This document shows positions 1 to 10,360 of a stretch of DNA of 64,000 nt, one piece after another. Every line of letters starts with the position of its first letter. Position 1 is the first letter of the stretch. The position numbers and the translations under genes are program-made. This DNA comes from Lunularia cruciata. Taxonomy: Eukaryota > Streptophyta > Marchantiopsida > Lunulariales > Lunulariaceae. The DNA lies in the NCBI GenBank assembly GCA_948567375.1, contig OX419755.1:43343001-43407000 (forward strand), written 5' to 3'. A model generated the notes under the pieces. That model ran no database searches. It was not told the origin of the DNA and was given only the letters and a program-made list of their open reading frames with translations.

Positions 1-439
1 GTAGCATCTAAAAAGATGTTATACATAGTGTACTAAGTATATCAGATAGAGGTGTCACCAAAAGAGTACTTCCACTAATAGGGCAAGAGCTAAAACACCC
101 TAAAAACTTTAGAGTCAATTTTGGAGGCCTAAATGGATGAATTAGACCTAAAAAAGGAAAGAATTCTCCCCCTTTGGAAAACAGCTTTGCATTCTCCCTC
201 CATTGTTGTCTTGTTGAGAGGTTTCCAACAATACCTTATCCATGTGATTTTCCTACAAGAAGATTCCCTCTAGTCAAACTTGTTGACCGACCAGATAGGA
301 CAAGAACCACCTTGTCATCCATCCTTGCAACTAGTCTAAGGGTGGAGCTCACTTACATGTCACCAATCCATGTATCTGATCCAAGGGTAGAGTTTCCTTT
401 GAGTGAATCCTCTTTGCTATATAAGAAAGACAAGGTGCT
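1..439 (+). mobile_element. Type-A LTR fragment, cut by window start and by element B-prime
   Basis: This stretch matches the type-A LTR at 23932-24497 and shares its landmarks: the 'gaggtgtcacc' and 'agagtacttccacta' block, the 'ttttggaggcctaaa' block, and a TATA-like 'ctatataag' near the end. The left end lies outside the window. The right end stops at 439, where a different LTR (beginning TGTAACAATATGG) starts. The type-A copy at 24409 continues without a break at the equivalent place, so element B-prime was probably inserted here. The short open frame at 174-467 is LTR sequence read by chance. Confidence 0.75.
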
Positions 440-871
440 TGTAACAATATGGAGTTTAGAGACATAGTTAGTAAGGCTAACGAAGTAGAGAATAAGCCAA
501 ATTAGCCTAGAATATTCCAAAATCATCTAGGAAGCTTCTTGGGAAGCTTCCCAACTAGTTAACTTGGACTCCAAGCAGGTAGCTTCTAGAAGCTTCTAAC
601 TAGCTTAGCTTGCATGCCAAATACTACCCAAGTATTGTTTCACACAATTCATCACCTCGCACTTTGGATAAGATTTTTTGCATATGATCATCATATCTGA
701 GGAACCCTTGGTGCTTTTGGTTGTAACTTATGGAGAACAATGGACGTGTTGTTTCTATGTATTAATAAATTAGATAGATTGGGAGTGGTGTGATAGAGTA
801 GCAACCACGGTGGCAATACCCAATTTTATCCTCGGTATGCAACAACAAATCGAGCACCTTACTTGATTGTT

Positions 872-1735
872 GGATGAACGAGATCTTTGACAACAAGAGC
901 ACGTGGAGAGAGTACCAATTTGAGAAGGAGAAGATCGGATCAGAGTCCCTAAACCCAAGGTATTTGAAGGCAAGAATCTTCTGGGTGCAGTGGAGAATTT
1001 TTTGTTTGATTGTGAACTATATTTTGAAGCTACTAATCTACAAGATAAGCAAAAACAGATTCTCTTGGCTTCTAGCCAATTGGATGGAGTAGCAAAGCTA
1101 TAGTGGAGATTTCGAGTGGAGCAAGCTGAACAACAAATTATTGCACCAATCTTGACATGGGCAGAATTCAAGAGCGCAATAATTAGTCGGTTCCAAGCTA
1201 TAAATGTCACACAAGCTACACAAGATAAGTTGGCAGAGTTGAAACAGATTGGCTCTGTAAGAAGTTACATCACGTAGTTCCAAAACACCATCATGCAAAT
1301 TCCAGATATATTGGAAGGTGAAGCTCTTGATCAATTTGTGAGGGGCTTGAAGGCGAGAACCAAATTAGAGGTAACCATGCAAGAGCCACAACACTTGGAG
1401 GATACCATGCAGTTGGCCAAATGTTTTGATTCCTTGGTGGCAACAACTTGGTCTCGACCTTGACCTCCACAGAGACTACCAATACATTACACACAAGTGG
1501 AAGAGCCAGCACCAATGGAGATTGATGCCATTCAACAAAGACCACTTGGCACGGCAGATAGAGAGAAACTGTGACAAAATGGTGGTTGTTTTTATTGTCA
1601 CCAATTGATGCATCGCATTGTTGAATGTCCACTCAAGAATGGACGACCTCAACAAGTTGCCAAGGTGGAGGTTGTGGAGCAAAATGATCAGGGAAACAAA
1701 GAATCCTAGTAGGAGATTTTGAGCCGCCTATTGGG
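872..1735 (+). pseudogene. Degenerate gag of element B-prime with CCHC zinc knuckle
   Basis: Gag forms the retrotransposon capsid and nucleocapsid. The region is collinear with gag of element B (30117-30960) and shares the segments 'LDERDL', 'FDCE-YFEATNLQD' and 'SSQLDGVAKL', spread over different frames and interrupted by stops. A zinc knuckle of the form C-x2-C-x4-H-x4-C is readable at 1587-1628 (residues CFYCHQLMHRIVEC). No frame stays open long enough to make Gag. The family assignment rests on the knuckle and on the match to element B. Confidence 0.75.
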
Positions 1736-1738
1736 AGC

Positions 1739-2122
1739 TTGATTAGTTCCAATGGGATTGAAGGCTTGACCTATGCAAGTTTTCTTCACTTGCAAGGTAC
1801 GATATCTAATCGGGATTGTAGAATTTTGGTTAATTCTAGAAGTTTAGAGAATTGCATGTCTATACAAGTAGCAAAGGAATTGGGTATTCCTATCAAGCCA
1901 GTGATTGTAAGTAGTTTGATGATGGCGGATGGTAGAAAGGGTTTTGCATTCCGCACCTTGCATCCTATTACCTTCAAGATTAGGAAGGAGTATTTGGAGT
2001 GTATGAGGTTTGTAGTGGCACCTCTACACTATGCTATCATTCTAGGTCTACCTGGCTTGAATATCATATGGTTCAATTCAATTGGACCCGACGCCAAATT
2101 CAAGTATAACACCAAGGTATGA
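1739..2122 (+). pseudogene. Retropepsin-like protease remnant of element B-prime, active site lost
   Basis: This 127-residue open frame corresponds to the aspartic protease of Ty3/gypsy elements. It has the N-terminal strand (HLQGTISNRDCRILV), the segment after the active site (AKELGIPI), and a C-terminal hydrophobic-glycine motif (YAIILGLPGLN). Retropepsins need D-T/S-G at the catalytic site. Here the corresponding residues read N-S-R, so both the catalytic Asp and the Gly are missing. The frame is open, but the enzyme should be inactive. Element B keeps the Asp at the same place (near 31075) and then breaks off in a large deletion. Confidence 0.7.
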
Positions 2123-2376
2123 ATTTCTGATTAGGTTGTTTGGCACCTCTGAGTAAGACACCTAAGAATAGTCAGTCCCAAGATGGGAAATTTGTTGAGA
2201 AGTGAGAAGGTATCCATAGAGCAAACCTAAAAAGGAGATGAGTCCCAAGATGGGACATTTGCCAAGAAGGCAACTAGGGAGCAAGCTTGGAAAAGAGGGC
2301 AACCAAGGAGCAAGCTTGGAAGAGAGATTAGTCCACAAAAGGGAAGTTTGTTAGTAAAGCAGCCATAGAGCAAGCT

Positions 2377-2770
2377 TTGGAGGAAGATAAATCTGTATTT
2401 GCAGTGTGGATCAAGCCGATTGCACAAGAACAATTTGCGGAGGGCCAAGAGCCTCATCAAGCAATGGTTGATCGGATAGTTAAGGAGTTTGCGGGCGTGT
2501 TTCCGGATGATCTGCCAAAGGATTACACTCCGATCAAGGTATGCACTTCAAGTTCATGTTCCAAGGAGTACTCTAGTGAGTAGACTGATCTATCGGCTCT
2601 CACCAAAGGAGTTGGAGGATTTGCAAACAACATTTACAAAGTTGTTGGAGAAGGATTTCATACGACATAGTACCTCTCCTTGGGGAACACCGGTACTATT
2701 TGTTCCAAAGAAGGATGGAGGACTTCATTTCTGTATTGATTATTGTGGGCTCAATAAGCAAACTATATAA
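2377..2770 (+). pseudogene. Reverse transcriptase fingers fragment of element B-prime
   Basis: The region upstream of RT reads '[14 protein letters not shown]' in one frame. A frameshift near 2540 moves to a second frame containing '[10 protein letters not shown]', '[18 protein letters not shown]' and '[16 protein letters not shown]', the standard fingers-palm entry of Ty3/gypsy reverse transcriptase. A stop follows at the truncation point. The catalytic YxDD region is absent, so no polymerase can be made from this copy. Confidence 0.8.
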
Positions 2771-2892
2771 GCACGCATCTTCCGCGTGCATTTGCATTCC
2801 TTCTCACCTGCGCTAGCCGGTAAATGCGGCTCTTTTGCATTTCATTACAAGATTCCAGATGGTTCAACCCAACCATGAAAATCTTGTAACAA
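2771..2892. repeat. Cluster of small hairpins at the truncation of element B-prime
   Basis: Immediately after the broken RT there is a stem GCACGC / GCGTGC with a seven-base loop (about 2772-2790). A longer hairpin follows at about 2849-2889. Its outer stem is ten base pairs (TTACAAGATT / AATCTTGTAA), with an internal loop, a six-pair inner stem (ATGGTT / AACCAT) and a loop CAACCC. This could be the end of another mobile element or a foldback remnant. No element type could be assigned. Confidence 0.5.
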
Positions 2893-5800
2893 AAAATGAA
2901 GAAAAAAGTATGGATTTAAATTTACAAAAAATTTAAGATAGTGTTTATTATCCTAACAACATTTTAGAGTCTATAAAAAACAAAAAAAGATTATCCATCT
3001 TCACAAAAGTAGAGTCAGGTGTTGCAAAGAGTGACCGGAATGATTCCCCCAAGGTGGATGAGCAGAAAACTGAGGTATGTTTACCAAAATAAAGGATTTA
3101 TTATATAGAAACATTGTAATTTATATATTTGATGTTCTTAAATAAATTTTAATAATACATATATATGAAGTATTTATAATTTATATTATTGAAATTTATT
3201 TATTTGATTCTAATTTTAATTGAAATATTAAATTTGATGTACTTAACTAAATTTGTACTAATATCATCCAATATTCACATTTTTTGGCTAGATATAATGA
3301 TTATTTAAAATTATTTATTAATAGGGACAGACTCCCATCGAAAGGACAAATATGTCTATTCCTAAAATTATAGAAATATGAAATTGTGGACATCTTCATA
3401 CAAAAATAGATAAACATTTTAAGCGAGATCTATATATCTAATTGCTAACCGGGATATAAGCATATACAATTAATAACATTGTTGATCATTAATCAAAGTT
3501 CACCTATATTGAGCTGACTTCAAAATTTGTAGAATTAGTAGATTCAGAGATGCTATCTTAGGCTTAAATACACACACAAGGTTAAGTACGGCTTTAGCAA
3601 TGTAGTGAGCCTCATGGACTCTAGTTGAAGTAAACTTTAGGTTAAGTGATTGTTATTTAGATGATGATAGGTAAAGCTATAGTACTATATAAAATTATAA
3701 GAATGTATATAAATAGAGTGGCTAACTATGAAAAGTCAACCAAATATCGTTCAACTGCTCTACATATACTACTTTACCTTAAGCATATCTAGTGAGATCT
3801 CTTGAAACTCTAAGAGAATAAACATATATCTTTTATAGATGAACAATTAAAATTTGTTTTTGGATTCAAAGCATATCCCTGAATAAAATATTTTTATTTT
3901 TAATATTAAATTTGAAACTTGAAATAAAAACAACGTATTTATTATAATTAAATTTTGGAACTTAAAATATTTTATGTATTTTAAGTAATATGTAGGAATC
4001 ATTCTGAATCTTTTTACCCTTGGCTCTTTCAATATTAGAATACTAATAAATTTTTAAAGATAGTATAAAATTTCCTAATTGTCTTTAACTATTAGTTGTA
4101 TACTTTGATCATTGTCCTTTATCGTCTATAAAGGTGTAGAGAAAAGTTCCGTCAGTAGTAAGTACGTCCTCAAACATTCACGACAGTTGTGGAAGGAGGA
4201 GAAAGCACCTATCAAGTCATATTCTGACAAGGAAAAGGGAACTGGCTATTAAGATAAATCGCTGGAATTGCATTTGTTCCTTCACATCTTCTTGTGCAGT
4301 CAGTTTCGATCACTGCATAACATCCTTCCGTGCTCGGCAGATACAGCAAAGTACGAAGCATACATGTAAGTGAAATGAAACGCAGCATGTTGAAGTATTG
4401 CACCCAGGATATATAGATCTAACTTCAAATTATGTAAAGCTCAATCTATGCTCTCTAAGTTTGTGCATACTTTGCTCATGTAGATGATCAGAGTGAAGGA
4501 TGCCTCCAGTCTTGACATCCGATGGTTATTTTCGTGAATGAAGTGGATGAGAGAGTAGGGTGTCATGTATCGGGTACCGGTATTACTTCAGATTCTGGCA
4601 GAGCCCACAGGCCTGAAGCGCAACTTCAAGGTGGGTAAAGTACACTTGTTGCAGTTGGTGGTGCTACTCTCCCTCTCACAAAAGTCTAGACACTGAGACA
4701 CACTGTAGCGTTCAAAGTAGATTGTGCAACTAACAACTGTTGGCTAAAAGGCCAATGATATATACTTGTACTTCAACAACTCCGAGGAAACCAATGTGTA
4801 GAGATGCTCATAGCTGTGGCAGCGCGGGTCCCTGTTGCATTTACGGTAAGAGTGGGGGAGGAGGATCAGGAGGATCTAGTGCAGGTCTTTTGATGGGGCC
4901 TTCACTTTTGCAGATTTACGACTTCATGGTCGCGTCCCTTACAGTAAGAAACATCAGTCCAGCATCGATACAAGTACATGGTCGTCGGAAGTAGAGTAAG
5001 AGTCTACTACAACGTTGGCACGCTCGAGGTACGCACAAGGTTTCTCCACCACAAGTTTAAGCGTGCAAAACAGAAGGTGGTTGAAACACATTGTAGTAGC
5101 ATGGGACAAGTGCGTGAGAAGCTGTATTTTCGAAAGCATCAAAGCGACTGAAGGGAAATACAGTGTACAGCAAGAATACTGTACTTATAACTCAGTTCTG
5201 ATTTTTGAAGAGGACGAGGGAACGGAAGGCGCCTAATCTAGTTGCAGTGCAGGATGTGCATTAGCGCTGTGCAGATACTGTCCATCGTCTATACCAGAAT
5301 CTCCAGAGGAATCTGTGCACTCTATGATGCTGAACACAGGTGACAATCACGTATATCTGGCGCATCTTGCAAAAAGCTCATCTAACAGTTCTCAGGTTCA
5401 TCTTGAGTTGTCCAAAAGGACTCATCCCATCCTGGTCATGGGTGAGACAGGTGGCACATCGGGGCACTGAGAGGATAAACAGGTGCACATATGAACAAAA
5501 GGTCACATAACTAGGTTGAGAGCGTCAAGACTACGGATTGGTCCTGGCGGTCACAAGCGTGTTGCTCGCACGCGTGTTGCTCACAGTGGCTTGCTCTACA
5601 AACAGAAAACGAAGATGGTACGCTACATCTTGAAACAAACACATCCACATAGCATGCCGTCGGAAAGTTGATTGTGTAACAGAAAGGACAAGATGCGTTG
5701 GGTGCAGTGGATAGAAGCGACATCGATAAGCTAGAAACCTGTCAGAACTATAATCTCGGAGTCGGGACCACACCTTCTCTAATAGCAAATTATAGTAGCA

Positions 5801-6284
5801 AAAGCTGCTAATGGCAATAACTGCTAATGGTAATTAGAACTCTTGTGATCAGGACCACTGAATATGGAGAACATAATTCCTGAGACGGTCAGTGTTCCAG
5901 ACAAGCATCCACCCTCACGTTCCCCCTTGTGCACTAAGGCAAATATAGCTTGATCTGATCTTCTAGTGTCGATGTACTCTACACAGCCTGTCGACCTTCT
6001 TCAGTATGGGACATGTGAATATTTGGAGACTTTTAATCGCGAGGACGACATCTAGAAGTAGGGCAAGAGGTGACACTGAATATGGGTATCAAATTAATGA
6101 AATCTGCATCGAAAGTACACAGAGCGAATTATTTCACGAAATTTACACAGTTTGTTAAAACTGAATTCGAAATTTAATTGTCAATTGAATTCAAAGTGTA
6201 CGAAACAAATGTATACGGCGTACATCGACTGTCCCCGTCATATATAAAGTGCTCAGGTGTGATCCTCTACCTGCGAGATCTCGA
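2893..6284. other. AT-rich then low-copy intergenic sequence, no recognisable gene
   Basis: 2893-4130 is very AT-rich with no meaningful frame. From about 4130 to 6284 the base composition is more even and several frames of 60-97 codons occur, but none resembles a family I know and none continues through plausible splice sites. A Gly/Ser-rich stretch is encoded at about 4850-4885. Decayed gene exons could be present here, but I cannot support any. Confidence 0.5.
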
Positions 6285-6435
6285 GCCATTCTCTCTCTTT
6301 CTTTCTCGCGTGCTCGGCTAATCTACAACTGTACTTGTGTTGGTGGTGGGTGGGGTTAGACCAAGTCCTCTCCCTCACAGCGAGTTACGGTACAGTATTA
6401 ACAATTCTATCGCTCTCTCTCTCGCTCTATCGGTG
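6285..6435. repeat. Two short CT-rich microsatellite tracts
   Basis: Runs of CT/TCTC occur around 6289-6306 and 6408-6428, about 160-310 bases beyond the P450 stop codon on that gene's downstream side. They are simple sequence with no coding content. Confidence 0.7.
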
Positions 6436-6598
6436 TCGCAATGGGGCGGCATCGGTTAATTTCCTATTGCCAATGGATGTTACACATCCTCGGTGGTTAA
6501 TTTCATGTACTGTGGTAATGAAGCCCCAACATGATTTTCCCCGTTTGCTTCAGGGACTGAATATGAAACATTGGAATTTACAAAGCTCCGTCGGGAGC

Positions 6599-8963
6599 TC
6601 ACAGGTCTTGAACGAAAATTGGCAACCCTTTCTTCATGCCAGGTTCGGGGAAAAATTTAGGAGTGTCTTCTTCTGCGAGCTCCCAACTTCTGCACATTAT
6701 CACGTCAAAGAATTATTTAATGATCGGCATCGCCACCCTTTTGCCCGCGAGAGCCAGACAAAACTCATGTCATTCTGTTACTACAGCTTGACGAAAGTCA
6801 AATGTATCCTCATGTCACAGTTTTGGTATAGCAGGCAAAAATCCTGACGAGTGTGCTTACCTGTACATAGTTACAAGGCAATGAATGAAGAAGCACAACT
6901 CCATGCGCGCCAACTCCATGCCCGCACAGAGTCTTGGACCCATGCCGAAGGGAAGGAAATTGTTGGTGGTCGCTTTGCCCTGCCAACAACGAGAGGATTT
7001 ACATTAGATGGCAAGTTCTTCGATCAGTGACGACTAGTGACTCGATGACACTCACTAGAGCAGGAAAAGCTTGGTACGTCAGAGAGAGGAAGTACCTTCC
7101 AGCGGTCCACGTCGAAACTGTACGGTTGAGGGAACAGATTGGGATCAGTGTGAATAGGCCTAATCCACACTTGCACGGGGCAATCGGCAGGAACGACGCA
7201 ACCTGCACATGCACATCAAAGCCCAAAAACGTATGAGTTCTCGCTTCCATATTACATCGAACTGATTATGCTTCGGTCGGAGCATAATGGAGCAAAAATG
7301 TAGAGGAAGTACCGTCGTATTCAACATCTTGCAGCGTCCTCCGGTGCAACGAGAGGATTGGATTGGCAAGCCGCAAAGTCTCGTTGATAGCCAATTGCGT
7401 CAGCTTCATTTTCTTGTAATCAGCATACGAAAGTGGCTCGTTGAGACCTTTATCTTTCTGGATGGCGGTATGTTCAGCCTGTTGCAAAAGTATCCCGCAT
7501 TTTAATCAGAAAGGTAGAATCAAGCGCGAACCTGATGATCCTAATAGCACGTGAAGCCCACGCGTATCCTAATCGTTAAGAATCTTCTCTCTAATGTCTC
7601 ACACGAGATTACCCACCTTGAGGTCCCGGAGAAGTTGCTGGTTCTGGCCAATGTAGTAGATCAGAAACAGTAAGGTGTTAGCAGACGTGTCGAAGCCAGC
7701 CAACATTGTACTTAAGACCAGATCCACCATTTCATCATTAGTCAAATGTTCTTCCCCATCCGCTCCAGGTGCTTGTAGAAGCTTCTCCAGAAGATCGTCA
7801 TACCGCATTTCTTTATTCTGCCTTCGTTCCCCTATGATTTCTTCCACCATATCTTTCAGACACTTCCTGGCCTGCCGTCATACATAGTATACATTTTAGA
7901 TGCTTTCCACGGTAAAGTAACCTGGGTCTTCACACGGAGAGGGAGACAAAGAATAAAGCGCAGTGAGTCCACTAATGCAAGAATTTACGCTAAAGTAGAA
8001 AAGCACCTGAAGTGCCTTTCGGAAAGCTGTCCAAGGCAGATCAATTGGCATGGCCCTGGCTCCCGCCCTTAGCTCCAAGAATTTTGTACGGAATCGTTCA
8101 GCTCTTTCTCCACCACCTATATTCACTATAGAGCGTAGTGCTACGTTGTAGGTGAACTGCAAAATATTACATCCGGATTCATTTGTTAACATAACCTGAA
8201 CAACATTAATGGTGGCCACCATGAACCAAAGACTAAATTGCTTGTTAATGAATGATGGATGTTCTTGTTGAATATCACACCTCTCTCACGTCATCAGCTA
8301 CAATCACTTTCCTGCCTTTCCACGTCTGCAGCATGGAGTTGGCCAGTTCGTGAATACAAGCTGCATGGTGCTTCAAGACCTCGGGTGAAAACACAGAAAG
8401 GACCAGACGCCTCATTCGCTTATGGTTGTCACCCCTCAGCATGAGAAGAGCATTCTTCCCCACGGCCATTTGTATACTTTTGGGCAGAGTGGAGCTGAAA
8501 AAAGGCTCCTCTCTGGTCAAAATAAACCGGTTCATGCCAGGGTCCGTTGAGGCAAGCAGAGCCGTCCCGAAGAGATGTGTCAAGAAGAAGTCTCCATACC
8601 TGAGGACAGAACGCAACCCGAGGTAACACACAGTCAGAATGGTGCACACGACAGGCATTTCTCGATAACAAAATGCAAAATATCCAAGATAATTCAGGAA
8701 TCATGTGTTAGGAACCCAGATAGTGACCTGCGGCGGCGTTCGTTGACGAAAGAATGAGGTGCCGCAGACATCAGACAGTGCTGCAAAGCAAGCGTCTCTC
8801 CTAGTACAGGCCATCCCAAACTGCCCTTGGGTAGTTTTTTGTGCTGCTTACGGAGGGCTGGGGAAAGGCGCAGCCATTTCAAGCCCGATGCTCCGTAGCC
8901 GAGCACCAGTGCAGCAATTATCAGCACAGCTCCACCCTCGAGAAGATTGCAGAATTGCCACAT
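6599..8963 (-). CDS. Cytochrome P450, CYP85 clan (CYP90-like), eight exons
   Basis: A predicted ER-bound haem monooxygenase of 480 residues. Exons on the minus strand: 8963-8728, 8599-8281, 8156-8007, 7871-7617, 7478-7313, 7202-7096, 6979-6861, 6689-6599. All seven introns are GT-AG, 110-171 bases long, and the frame stays open throughout. Visible landmarks are an N-terminal membrane helix (about residues 10-30), a Pro/Gly hinge (LPKGSLGWPVLGET, about 44-57), a C-helix HKRMR, the I-helix AGFDTS (293-298), the K-helix ETLR (353-356), FDVDRW in the PERF region (about 405-410), and the haem loop FGMGPRLCAG with the thiolate Cys at 429. The C-terminal segment (SWELAEEDTPKFFP, then GLPIFV) and the ETLRLAN-LHRR region resemble CYP90-type brassinosteroid hydroxylases by eye. 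The substrate is unknown, and the exact family needs a tree. The start was chosen because it places the membrane anchor and hinge at normal distances. No P450 redox partner or pathway gene is nearby. Confidence 0.93.
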
Positions 8964-9150
8964 CTTTCCTTCCTTCCTTGCCTGCCTGGCTGAGACTGCC
9001 TTCTCTACTTGTATCCTGCCTGTTCTACTTTGTTCGGATTCCTACTGCCTTCGTTGCTTCTAAAATAAACGGGATCTTATGGATGAGAGTTGTCAGTATT
9101 GATTTTGGCGTCCGTGCGTTCCTGCTTGTAACTGTGAGAGTGGAGACTAC

Positions 9151-9417
9151 TTATACGGGAAGCAGCTCTTGCGCAGAGTACTTGAATGGGTACCGGTAGA
9201 ACAGCAGCAGCATTGCAGAGAAGGAGAGCACTTGAGCAATTGCGCACGTGCCTATTGCCATAGGCTCGTGCTCCTGGTCGAAGGTGCTTTCTTTGGCCCT
9301 CAACCAGCTCAGGGAGTCCTCCTTTGACGACGCGCCTCGTCGGTGCTGGTCGTGCCGGTGACAAAGCTCCGTTCTGGACTCGAGACCAAAGAATAACCAC
9401 TTTTTGCCATGGCGCAT
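9151..9417 (-). CDS. Hypothetical 88-residue protein with C-terminal hydrophobic segment
   Basis: This open frame lies 188 bases upstream of the P450 start on the same strand. It encodes a charged N-terminal part rich in Arg, His, Lys and Glu, then a hydrophobic stretch (about residues 54-75, including AIAQVLSFSAMLLLFYRY) that could be one membrane helix. I do not recognise it. It could be a small gene, a reading frame in the P450 5' leader, or chance in GC-richer DNA; a competing 140-codon frame on the same strand overlaps it. Its proximity to the P450 is the only context. Confidence 0.25.
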   Translation of the reverse strand: MRHGKKWLFFGLESRTELCHRHDQHRRGASSKEDSLSWLRAKESTFDQEHEPMAIGTCAIAQVLSFSAMLLLFYRYPFKYSAQELLPV

Positions 9418-9540
9418 AGATATTTCTCGGACATGAATTATAATTATATTCTACTGTATTGATGAGATTTCTCCAGCACGATACTCCCAAACGTTCCATC
9501 TAAACGGCCGTTAACCCCTTTAACATATATATCTTAGGTG

Positions 9541-9672
9541 CGGTAGGGCAGATTTCTCATTCAGAACTCTATGGGGCTTAGCCCCATGTTACCTTTTTTT
9601 CTCTCCCTTGTAGGGCTTGATAGGGTCTTCCCAGGGGTCCTTCATTTTTCTTACGCGGTCACCTTTTTTCTT
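9541..9672 (+). repeat. R130 dispersed repeat, copy 1
   Basis: This copy has, in order, 'gggcagatttctcatt', the short palindrome TGGGGCTTAGCCCCA, 'ctctcccttgtagggcttga', 'gggtcttccc', 'tccttcatttttc', and 'acgcggtcaccttttttctt'. The same order recurs at 18610, 45028 and 51492, and in reverse at 16338. No coding capacity and no clear target duplication are visible. It could be a SINE or another short non-autonomous element. Confidence 0.7.
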
Positions 9673-10148
9673 CTTTAACATATACATATAGTCATATTCT
9701 CTAAATAGAAAAATAAATTATAAATTATAAAACAGCTATTGTTTCTATTTCCTCCTTTCTCTCCTTTCTTGGACTTAATTTACGGGTAAATCACTTGTTG
9801 TTCATGTACTATTCAATTTTGGTTTGTATACGTGATTGATTACTATATTCTTAACGTTTAAGCATGAAAAATTGGCAAAAGGTAGCTTTTGCTCTTTAAG
9901 AAGACATCCATAATATTTGGAATTTTCTATTAATTGTTCTCTAATTTAATTCCTCTCATTACACATTATCTTTGCAATCTCGTTGTATACGAGCTCGTCG
10001 AATACCTTCATTTAGCTAACACAAGACACGCCCTGAAAACCGGATAATTTTGTCTTTTTGATCTATCGATGGTCCATTATCTATTTAAGATATGTTTACT
10101 TTTTAAATGTATAAACTCCACCATTGCTTTGGCAAAGTTCTGGCAGAA
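9673..10148. other. AT-rich intergenic sequence
   Basis: No frame, repeat boundary or regulatory motif could be supported here. Confidence 0.5.
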
Positions 10149-10360
10149 TTTCACATACTTAATATCTTTAGGTATGACCGCTATTTATTCTGAATCTGAC
10201 ATATGTACCAGATCTTATCTTATTATCATTGTCACGCCATTCGTAGTGTATATATTTCACATACTTAATATCTTTAGGTATGATCGCTATTTATTCTGAA
10301 TTTGACATATGTACCAGATCTTATCTTATTATCATTGTCATGCTATTTGTAGTGTTGCAT
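10149..10360. repeat. Tandem duplication, 106-base unit
   Basis: Two adjacent units (10149-10254 and 10255-10360) begin 'tttcacatacttaatatctt' and share almost all positions, including 'ggtatga-cgctatttattc' and 'gtaccagatcttatcttatt'. Only a few substitutions separate them, so the duplication is fairly recent. Confidence 0.85.

Larger units (their letters stand above)
440..2770 (+). mobile_element. Truncated Ty3/gypsy element B-prime (LTR, gag, protease, start of RT)
   Basis: The LTR begins TGTAACAATATGG at 440 and matches the LTRs of element B (29360 and 41766). At about 622 it jumps to sequence that in B lies near 29870, inside the element, so the LTR 3' half and the primer-binding site are deleted. 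Gag, a CCHC knuckle, a protease-like region and the first part of reverse transcriptase follow in the usual order, with many stops and frameshifts. Similarity ends at about 2770, just after an RT motif resembling '[12 protein letters not shown]'. RNase H, integrase and the 3' LTR are absent. The element is non-functional. Confidence 0.85.

Noticed and set aside
2772-2805. Helitron 3' end suggested by a hairpin followed by CTAG
   Set aside because: The CTAG lies over 20 bases after the stem and is followed by no clear boundary; Helitron ends usually have about ten.
4740-5236. Two adjacent frames with Gly/Ser-rich sequence and splice-like sites
   Set aside because: I could not join them into a sensible protein and recognised no family; composition alone is not enough.
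6335-6847. A 170-codon plus-strand open frame, the longest plus-strand frame in the P450 area
   Set aside because: It lies antisense to the last P450 exon and last intron. The minus strand gives a clean P450 terminus with a correct acceptor site.
8259-9199. Several plus-strand frames of 60-146 codons over the P450 start region
   Set aside because: They are antisense shadows of P450 exons 1 and 2, which have family motifs on the minus strand.
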